Source: Omphalotus guepiniiformis
Taxonomy: Eukaryota; Basidiomycota; Agaricomycetes; Agaricales; Omphalotaceae
DNA length: 64,000 nt
Direction: 5' to 3'
NCBI GenBank assembly: GCA_028554645.1
Contig: JAQOOI010000075.1
Location: 682,001-746,000 of the forward strand
Position 1 is the first letter of the stretch, and each line of letters opens with the position of its first letter. This document shows positions 56,478 through 64,000 of this stretch, piece by piece. Position numbers and translations under genes: made by a program. Under the pieces are notes generated by a model. It was not told the origin of the DNA. It did no database searches and saw nothing but the letters and a program-made list of their open reading frames with translations.

Positions 56478-57917
56478 TCAGCCCCAACCCGATGAGCTCA
56501 GAATGTGCATCTGCTGCTTTGGAAATCCATTCTCGTACATTCTCTGCAATCTTTCCTCGTCTTCGGGATCTAATTGTGGGAGGAGGGTGGTGTGAGAGTA
56601 CACCTTGACGATAAGACCTTCCGATTGAAGAATTTTCAAGTGCTCGAGCTCGACATCCGTGTCGTATAGTTCTATGAGCTGAATCGGGGAAACAGGATTA
56701 TTGTGAAGATCGTGAGGTTGCCTAGACCGAATCATTCTCGCTAGTGCGCCTGCCGAGCACTGCATGCATTCGTACAGAGCTAAAGATACTAGCCTAGGAC
56801 ATAGACACGGCTCAGAGTCCGGCTCGTCCGTCTTCGAAAGCAGACCGAGCAGAGTATCCCGCACGATGGCCACGCCGCTTTGCTCGAGGGTCAACTCCCT
56901 GAGAGTAGTCCGCACACACCGTAGAATCTGAATGACATCAGATTCAGTTAGAGGGTAGTCATGCAAATCGAGGTCTTCGAGGGGGCACTGCGAGCGCTCG
57001 AGAAGTCCAATTAAAGCTTGTGCGACACGGGGTGAATCGAAAACATCGGCATAGAAGAAAATTTCTAGGTATGTAAGGGAGGGTAAGGTTAGGGTGCCAA
57101 ACAGCGCCTCAAGACTTTTCCTGTCCGCGCGCATGGCAAGGGTGCGTAAATACTGCAAACTGTTGGGAACGAGTGCAGAGAGTCGGAGATATTTCGAGTG
57201 CACCAGACCGTGCACCAGACGAACAAGATTATGTCCATGCAGAAAGATGGGCATCCAATCTGTTGAACCGGACAATTGCACGGAAGTGAGACGAGACCAC
57301 TCGAGGTCGAGGAGGGGGGCGTCCCATGAATTCTTCCATGCAAAGTGTTTGAGGCGCGGAGCAGAGTTGAGTACAACTGATAATTGAGTCGATTTGTGTG
57401 CGTGAAGCGAAGGATCACCGAAGGTAGTCAAATGGAATATCTCGAGGAACTTTGGCGATTCTGAGAAGAACTTCAAATCCCAGAGCCAATTTGAGCTGTT
57501 GTAGTCGATATATGCTTCAATGTGTCTCCAACGAGATGAGCAGCCGAGAAATAGGGTTTTAATGAAGTCGAATTGAAGTAGATTTTGGCTTATCGAAAGA
57601 GAGACTGGCCTAGTAAGCGATCTGTCCAGCCATGTTTTCAGAATCAATGCTGCGTGTTCTGAATCTTTGTCGTGGTCTAAGCATAGCGAAGCCCAGAGCC
57701 CTGTGGATGTGAGAGCAGCCTGTCTCCACTCCCTACAGATCTGTGCAAGCAGAAGAGGTGCTTGGTGTGAATCTGGGGTAATGAAGGTGTCTGAGGGAAG
57801 ACACAGACTGAATATATTTTCTGCGACTTCAAACGGAAGGGTGGAGAGACTGGCCATAGGATGATGGTCAAGACACTCGACGTTGTTGTCAAGCTGAGCT
57901 GACATATCACAAGACAC
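56478..57917 (-). CDS. F-box protein, single exon, copy B of an inverted pair
   Basis: 479 residues in one exon, or 458 if the start is the internal ATG at 57854 (MASLSTLPFEVAENIF), which is closer to copy A. The F-box is LPFEVAENIFSLCLPSDTFI, then LLLAQICREWRQAALTSTGLWASLCL. The rest is an irregular leucine-rich region (LTLPSLTYLEIFFYADVFDS, LLERSQCPLEDLDLHDYPLT). It parallels copy A (51257-52615) throughout, ending RLQRMYENGFPKQQMHILSS. The two lie about 4 kb apart in opposite orientation, flanking RNase H2 and CDC23. Likely an SCF substrate adaptor; substrate unknown. Confidence 0.85.
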   Translation of the reverse strand: MSCDMSAQLDNNVECLDHHPMASLSTLPFEVAENIFSLCLPSDTFITPDSHQAPLLLAQICREWRQAALTSTGLWASLCLDHDKDSEHAALILKTWLDRSLTRPVSLSISQNLLQFDFIKTLFLGCSSRWRHIEAYIDYNSSNWLWDLKFFSESPKFLEIFHLTTFGDPSLHAHKSTQLSVVLNSAPRLKHFAWKNSWDAPLLDLEWSRLTSVQLSGSTDWMPIFLHGHNLVRLVHGLVHSKYLRLSALVPNSLQYLRTLAMRADRKSLEALFGTLTLPSLTYLEIFFYADVFDSPRVAQALIGLLERSQCPLEDLDLHDYPLTESDVIQILRCVRTTLRELTLEQSGVAIVRDTLLGLLSKTDEPDSEPCLCPRLVSLALYECMQCSAGALARMIRSRQPHDLHNNPVSPIQLIELYDTDVELEHLKILQSEGLIVKVYSHTTLLPQLDPEDEERLQRMYENGFPKQQMHILSSSGWG

Positions 57918-58350
57918 TGCAATCGGCTCGCGATAAGTTCTCTAACATGGATAAATGAAACGAAGCGAAATTAACTAATGTTCAAGAGGTTGAAAGCCTG
58001 CTGATGCTGATGTATGTAGACCTAAAACCACGATTAATGGTGAATATTGGTGAAGATACGCAGTACATGTACAATGGTCAGGAAACCCTTCCCGCTTGGA
58101 CTATTGTGCAACTCAGGCTGTTCAAATATCTTGGATTGAGAGCCAAGCTTCACTGACTATACCCTCGAAAAAATGCGAGGACTGGACAAGGGAGGACAAA
58201 GGTCGTTGAGTGAATTGACAGGAGTCGGACATCAGAGTTATCTCAACATCGTAAAGAGTCGACTCACGCTATCTTCATTATACAATATATCGTACCAACA
58301 CATCGAAAAAAAACCTGCTAGGTGTAGCATGAGGTAATGCTGCTTGCTGC
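57918..58350. other. Intergenic, no gene seen
   Basis: About 430 bases between F-box copy B (start) and the 3' end of the SNU66 gene. No feature recognised. Confidence 0.4.
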
Positions 58351-61274
58351 TCAACGTCGCTTTGCCGGCGGAGATCCAGGAGCCTCATCTCCTGCCTTTC
58401 TCTTCGTTCCGAACCCAAATGCAACTTTGGATCTCTCCCCACTAGGCGTAGACGTACCACCTGTCAGTGCGGGCGAATCGACCGCAGACGATATCCGTGA
58501 AAAGCCTGCTCTGGGTGCCGGCGAGCCCGAACTGCCCACTGACGCAAAACCGGACGGTCCAGGGCTGCCGCCGTTGGACAACGCGTTTGTAGAGAGAGCC
58601 ATTATACCCGACTCCATAGCCGCTTTGGCATTCTTAGATTCCTTCTTTTTCTTCATCTTCTCCGTCTTGCCCTTGGAGAGTGGCTGCGCGTCGAGGAAAT
58701 CTGCTACCTGAGGTACGGCGCTGCATTTCTAATCAGTGATACGTTCTGTAAAGCGGTAGAAGAATCGACATACCCTCTGTTACCAACAGACAACACGAAA
58801 TGTGCCTGACCAGCCTTCTGCTGTCGTTGTTGGAAAGCAGCACTCATGCTGAGTGGCGTATCTCCACTGGCCATAGCCTCCTTCTTCTTCTCTTCCTCAA
58901 TCTTCTTCAACCTCTTCTCCGTCTTCATCTTTCCCGACCCTTTGCCATGGAACTTGTGTGAAAGAGCCTTCCACGCTTCCTTCGGCGTGAGCGACCGCCC
59001 GTACTCATCGTAATACACAATGTTTACATCAGGTTTATAATTCTTGAAGGCGTCCAAATTATCCCTGGCCTCATGCTGCTCTCGCATCCGGTTCTCGTAC
59101 TCCCTCGTTGCCTGATCCTTGTTTGCACCTCGAGCCTGAAGCCGTTCCACCTCCCGCTGAGTGAGACGCCGTCTCTGATCGGCCAACCACAAATCACGCT
59201 GCAGCTGGACTTTCTCGCGCTCTTTCTGGTCCGCGCTTGGTGTAGCTAGGATACCCTGCTGTCGAAGGATGTTCAACGTCGAGGCCATACCCGATTTGAA
59301 AGTCTGTTCGGTTGAAGTGCCGCCGACAGCATCTTCAGCGATGCCCGCCCCTTTCTGTTCTTCCGCCTCGGTCGCCTTTATGGCTTCCTCGATAGCGTTC
59401 AGCATAGCCATATCATCGTCTTCACCTTCGTCTTTCACAACAACTTCACCAGCCTCAAGTTCTTCAAGTTCTTCATCTCCAGGTGCCATGGACACGTCGC
59501 GAGCTTCTGACTGCGGCCGAGAGACTTCTCGAGTTGGCAAAGCAGATTTCTCTTTGGGCTCTGCTTTCACAACTATGGGATTGTTCCCGACAGCACGGAC
59601 GAATTCAGAGGTATCGTCGAAGGTAAGACCAGTAGTGTCGTCATCTTCACCGTCGAGGACAGGCTTGCTTTCGACATCTTCTTCGACTTTCATCGCAGCT
59701 GCAGCATCTTGTTCTCGATTTATGACTAGATTCGCGGTATTAGCTCATACACGTCAATCACACTTGTAGAGAACTCACTCTTCTTAGCTAACTCTTCAGG
59801 CGTCAATTTCTTCACCCTCTGTATCTTCGCTCTCCGCGACCGGGCAAGGGCAGCCTGTAGCTCATCGTCATCCACAAAGTTGGTATCAAGATCTCGTGCC
59901 CGAGGTACAATGGGCTTTTGATCAACGTCCATTTCCTCTTCAGCGTCAAGCTCAGCTTCAGCAGGAACACGTCGAGAAGGACGTTTTTTCTTTGTCTGGA
60001 TAGACATGTCAGACGGACGAGAGCTGTTTTTAGGATTTAGGACTGAACATACCTTTGGCTTCTTGAATCCAATATCGCCCTCCTTCAGGTAATCTGCAGT
60101 TTCCAGGTTTTCTGAAAAAGCGTCACGTCAATCGGGCATCCTGTGCACTTGCAGATACCTACACTTACTAACGTAATCTATCGACAACAGCGATTTATTC
60201 ACTGTTGCCGCCGCTTCATGTTTCTTCTGTGTTTCTGCAACTTTCTGGGAAACGACAGAACTACCCAAACGAAAGCCCTGAAATAGATGCGTCAATGACG
60301 AACGGACGAGTTGGCCATTTTAACTCACAGTCTCTTTTGGCCCCTCTATGTCTTCGTCGTACTTGGAAAGAACTGCCCGTTTCATACCCTGATTACCCTC
60401 GACGAATTCCTCATCATCGTATCCAGTATAGTCACGCTTTTTGATCTTCAACTCTTTATTCTTTTGCCGCCGCTCCTCTTCTGCCATTTCCACGTTCTGT
60501 AGTTCGTCCTCTGCAAAGAAAGGGTAAAATCAGTAGAGCTCACTCCTGACAAACTGATAAATACTAGACCTTCATTATCAAGGATACGACTATCTTTCAA
60601 GGTGAGTATACGAGCTTCTCCTTCGTCCATGGCGTCGAAGTCATGGCTAACCTTCAGCCCAACAAGATCACCTAGGCAACTGAGAGTGAGCCATGAGATT
60701 CAAACGAGAAAGAATCAATACATACGTTCAGTGTATTCATCTTGTATGGCCTTGTCTATGCTATCCAATTCTTCCAAGCGCTTCTTGGCAAGCTCCCTTT
60801 CCCTCTTCTTACTCTTCTTGATCCATTTGAGGGTATCTTCATCACCGTCCGCGTCACCAAGAGTCACGCCTTTGAGCGAAGCATTGAGTTCCTGGCGATT
60901 TCTCACCCTGCCGAACGAGTATACATGAGCATTTTATGCTTCCAATTTGAGGGCCTGGAATGCCCAGGAAAAAGAAATAGAAGTTAATGTTGAGAAATAA
61001 GAAAAAACTACTCACTTGTTTATACGGTCAACGATCTTCCTACAAACGAAAAGGAAGGGCAAGGTCAGAAAGTGTACAATAGCATATAGAACAGACCTGT
61101 TATTTACTTTGCCTCGCGTTCCTTCGCCTCGCGCTCTCTTTGTCGGGCATAGTTATCCTCTGCCTGCTTGTCCTTATCATCTGCAGGTTTGGAGTCGTCG
61201 GTGAGAGGTTTGAGACCAAGAGAGATACGAATCTTGTTCGTCTCCTCCAAGCTGATGCTTTCTTCCATGGACAT
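58351..61274 (-). CDS. SNU66: U4/U6.U5 tri-snRNP protein Snu66 (SART1)
   Basis: Spliceosome component of the tri-snRNP. Starts MSMEESISLEETNKIRISLG and LKPL, the conserved SART1 start. It continues VRNRQELNASLKGVTLGDAD, LVGLKVSHDFDAMDEGEARI (the DF…EGE…ILTLKD signature), RDYTGYDDEEF, LLSIDYENLETADYLKEGDI and GFKKPK. Later parts include PEEL, GMASTLNILRQQGILATPS and VNIVYYDEYGRSLTPKEAWK, with the C-terminal signature ALSHKFHGKGSGKMKTEKRL. Acidic and basic low-complexity stretches separate them. About 780 residues in about ten exons. The stop at 58351 follows a basic tail (GSPPAKRR). Divergent from the complex I gene; starts are 166 bases apart. Confidence 0.93.
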
Positions 61275-61440
61275 GATGAAATATACAAGGATGAGCAAAA
61301 TACGAGAGAGAGAATAAGGTAAATTGGAAAGCCCGAAAGGAAAGTCGCGCCCCCCACACAGACCCTTTATTTGACCTTGTTGCTCAAAGTCTTCTCGCTG
61401 AACAGAAACGAAGTTCGCCGACAGGCCTTGACCTCAACAA

Positions 61441-61789
61441 ATGGCTTCTCTATTTCGTCCTTTCCAAAGAACATATAACTATCTTGTAAGTCGTTCTTCA
61501 TGGCAAGAGGCATGTCTGACAGCTTCTATACAGTATCGGACAGCACATGAACAGCCTGTCGTCTTCTACTCAGTAGTTCTGGGATGTGCTGGTCCCCTGT
61601 TGGTCCTTACTGTTCCGCCTATACGACAACGTTTTGGCTATGTGCCGCCTGAGATGGTCCCTACATCGTATCCGCTTCCGTCTCTTCTTCTCCTTTATCC
61701 CAAAGGTGTAAAGCTAATCCACCTCGCGACTTGTGCTTTCAGTTCCGAACCGACCTAGACGGCAGGTGACAGGTTACGATGACGAATAG
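61441..61789 (+). CDS. Mitochondrial complex I 9.5 kDa subunit
   Basis: A small inner-membrane accessory subunit of NADH:ubiquinone oxidoreductase. Reads MASLFRPFQRTYNYL, an intron, YRTAHEQPVVFYSVVLGCAG, PLLVLTVPPIRQRFGYVPPE, MVPTSYPLP, and after another intron NRPRRQVTGYDDE. The core W/TAHE-P-x-x-FxSxxxGxxGPxxxxTVPPIRR and the TGYDD ending fit the Neurospora 9.5 kDa subunit. One transmembrane segment (VFYSVVLGCAGPLLVLTV). The second intron's donor is uncertain: GTGTAAAG near 61710 leaves nine extra residues (SLLLLYPKV) before NRPRRQ. About 75-85 residues. The frame ending at 61758 is the unspliced reading; I use the spliced stop at 61789. Confidence 0.85.
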
Positions 61790-62010
61790 AGGTGCAGACT
61801 TGTTGGGTTTTCGCGATTGTACGGATGCGATGCATAGAACAAGGTGGAATTGTATATGAAGGCCTACAATTAGGTGCTGAATGCAAAACACACGCTGTGA
61901 AAATACTGTCATCACTCTGGATTAAGCTGAGTGAGGTATTGTAATATACTATCTATCTATTGATACACAGCTTGAGAGAGCAGTGAGTGCTGATAGTTAT
62001 TTTTATGAGT

Positions 62011-63454
62011 CTAAGCTAGTTCTGTTTGCGCCTTCTCATCTACCTGAGGTTCATGCTTCAGCATGTCCCACAATTCGGGGCCATCACGAATAAGAGCCTA
62101 GAGAGATAGTTGTGTATCCATGAATTGCGAAACATGGAAGATATACACGCACGATTACGACTTCAACAGCAATAAGAGCGATGATGACAAGCTCAAGGTT
62201 ATGAGAGGAGGACTAGAATGAAAGCAGGTTGAGAAAAGGAAGAACATCGAAAGTCGAGCCACTTACTTCAGTCAGAAGCTGTCGCAAGACAGATTGTACC
62301 TAGAACACGCGTTTCTTTAGCAAAAAAACCACATTCATCTCGACAAAAAAATGTACCTCTGCAGCGTATGTGATTTTATCATTGACAGAGTCAGTTCGCT
62401 CCCTGATTTCTAGCGCGTCACTCATTGAACGGAAATGACCTGTCGCGAACAACAATTGTTTAGTGAGATTCGCAGAGGAGGGAACAAAAGAGAAACTTGC
62501 GTTCTAGTGCAGGCTCAGCCCAGTAAAAGTCGGGCACGTCGCTGAAATTCTCTCTATTGAGGTTTAATCCTTGCCTAAACTTCATGAGCTGGCCCAATTT
62601 TTTGATGAGGGCCTTGCGACTCATGCCTGGCTTCCCGGTTTCTTCAAGAGTATGCGGCAGTTGTGCCATTGAGGACAGATAGTCATCCAGAGATACCTCC
62701 AACCCGGAAAGGGCGGTGGATCGCGAGAGGGCTTGAGAGAAAGCATATCGGGCGAGTAAGGTCTCTGTGGGTAATAATGTTGGGGGTAGATCCGTGGGCA
62801 AGGTGTCTTCTGGTGAGCTCAACGGAGTGGTCTGGCCCAAGATGATTAGATCACCCTGTAAACGAGTATTCCTGTCGGTTGAAATGGTGTAAGACGAATT
62901 GGAATCCAGCGACGTGATAGCATACCACTCAACTCTGTGGGATCGGTAACAAACTCCAATTCCTCTGTTTCCGGCTCTTTCAAAGGGCCGACCTGTAATC
63001 CTGGCAACTGGCCGAGCACTTCAGTCTCGAATTTTCGAGCATCCTCTTCTTTCATGCCCCAGCATACAAAACTTCCATTACTGAAGACAAATACCTCACC
63101 CTCTCTGCCTTGAGGGCCCCACTTTGGAACCCACCACGATTCATGGAGGATGCGGGAGTATTTCGGAGGATTGGGATGACTGCGGAAACGAGAGAGAAGA
63201 TAGCGCTGGGCTGTTGCTAGAGTAAAGACAGTCTGGATGTCGCTTCTAGTTGGAGTAGGATTGACTCGTATAGGTAGAGAAGCTAGAGCTGAACGCCTGA
63301 GAGGAGTAGTTGACTTGGGTTTCTTGGGGCCGTCTTCATGTGAAGGCTTTGACACTGGCGCGGTGGCGAGAAATCTTTGACCAGCAATGCGAAGGACGCT
63401 ACGATTTGAAAGGAGCGGTGCAAAATTACGAATCTGACTAGCCCAGCATAACAT
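62011..63454 (-). CDS. DUF155 family protein (Rmd1/RMND1-like), mitochondrial
   Basis: An N-terminal basic presequence (MLCWASQIRNFAPLLSNRSV and following Arg residues) fits mitochondrial import. The DUF155 domain follows: FTLATAQRYLLSRF, ILHESWWVPKWG, GEVFVFSNGSFVCWGMKEED, ILGQTTPLS, LARYAFSQALSRSTALSGLE, GKPGMSRKALIKKLGQLMKF, RENFSDVPDFYWAEPALE. The C-terminal exons (62011-62450) carry a predicted helix and a membrane anchor (SHNLELVIIALIAVEVVIAL, then GPELWDMLKHEPQV), typical of this family. Family members are needed for mitochondrial translation (RMND1) or meiotic division (yeast Rmd1). The exact orthologue is unclear, so no symbol. About 400 residues; stop at 62011. Confidence 0.85.
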
Positions 63455-64000
63455 TTGAAGAGGATCCTGGAAGTTCGGGTTTAAGAAAGGATATCGTTTG
63501 CCGAAGCTTATATCACAGAATCATTATTTGAATTCCATCTTATACGTAGCTCGTATCTTGAAAGTACATGCAAGAGGAAACAAGAATTGTGGCCTGGGGT
63601 AATTTATTTTAAAGGTAACGCGCATTCGTAGACAATAAATTGGCTAAGAATGAAACGTATAATTGGCCGTAGCCGCGTGAAGCTCTATTCAGAACGCAGT
63701 ATTTGTGGACAGAACGCCAAAAAATCGACAGACTGTCAGACAAATACATGAGTATATCAGGGCCAGATGGTTCGACAAGTTGAAGAAGATGATTACCTTG
63801 AATAAAAAGGCCTATTCGACGGTCCGTCTTCTTTTCCTACTGCCCTCCGGACTTCTGCATATAAGCTGATAAGTGTGATAAGTGCAAATACAAGACGAAA
63901 CGACATACAGTAGCCTGTCAACCCGGTACGGCCGATTGAGGTTGTGAATTACACAACCTGCAACTTACTCTCTCTGAGCTCAGAGAGAGGGGACCAGTGC
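63455..64000. other. Promoter side and window end
   Basis: About 550 bases upstream of the DUF155 gene. It has no recognisable gene. Near its end (63968-63989) is a perfect 22-base palindrome centred on GAGCTC with CT/AG-rich arms. Any gene beyond the window end is not visible. Confidence 0.4.
63968..63989. repeat. 22-base perfect palindrome
   Basis: Arms CTCTCTCTGAG and CTCAGAGAGAG meet without a spacer. It could form a short cruciform or hairpin or be a protein-binding site. Seen directly; the next gene lies outside the window. Confidence 0.7.

Noticed and set aside
1..64000. Transposons, rRNA, CRISPR arrays or a secondary-metabolite cluster
   Set aside because: I saw no transposase, reverse transcriptase, long terminal repeats, spacer-repeat arrays or backbone synthase genes.

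Overview
This is a eukaryotic nuclear window from a filamentous basidiomycete, most likely a mushroom-forming agaricomycete. The evidence is dense genes packed on both strands, many introns of about 50-60 bases with GT..AG ends, an intron-containing tRNA, and protein families typical of Agaricomycetes: Ser/Thr-rich GPI-type secreted proteins, F-box proteins with long degenerate C-terminal halves, and GH5 exo-glucanase. I recognise no transposon, rRNA, CRISPR array or prokaryotic operon. Coordinates given for genes run from start to stop codon and include introns. Splice sites were worked out by eye.

Layout. 0.1-8.6 kb: a secreted exo-beta-1,3-glucanase (GH5), an unknown single-pass membrane protein, an F-box protein, a tRNA-Ala(UGC) with an intron, and the first of two tandem medium-chain reductases. 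8.8-20 kb: the second reductase copy, a J-domain/RRM splicing co-chaperone (DNAJC17/Cwf23 type), an ataxin-2/Pbp1 homologue with a PAM2 motif, and the spindle-checkpoint kinase Bub1. 20-31 kb: a secreted orphan-family protein, an aldo-keto reductase fused in frame to an unknown N-terminal region, and three nuclear-looking or low-complexity proteins of unknown function. 31-37 kb: an intracellular-type GH13 alpha-amylase facing a sugar transporter of the lactose-permease type, a possible starch/sugar-use pair. 38-43 kb: a GPI-type secreted protein, an intronless TDP2-like phosphodiesterase, and an ER protein disulfide isomerase. 43-51 kb: a WD40 ribosome-assembly chaperone (Sqt1/AAMP), a secreted beta-propeller protein, and a Rho-GEF of the Rom1/Rom2 type. 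51-58 kb: two paralogous F-box genes in opposite orientation flanking a divergent pair, RNase H2 catalytic subunit and APC/C subunit Cdc23. 58-63.5 kb: tri-snRNP protein Snu66/SART1, the complex I 9.5 kDa subunit, and a mitochondrial DUF155 (Rmd1/RMND1) protein.

Most of the window is ordinary housekeeping content with no sign of a dedicated novel system. The points most worth a second look are: a protein disulfide isomerase intron whose only sensible donor is ATAAGT instead of GTAAGT; two further introns (amylase and sugar transporter) flanked by direct repeats with no good in-frame GT donor; four copies of an F-x-P-[FY]-[VI]-D motif in the Bub1 linker that resemble Cdc20-binding ABBA motifs; the fused aldo-keto reductase; and the inverted F-box pair.
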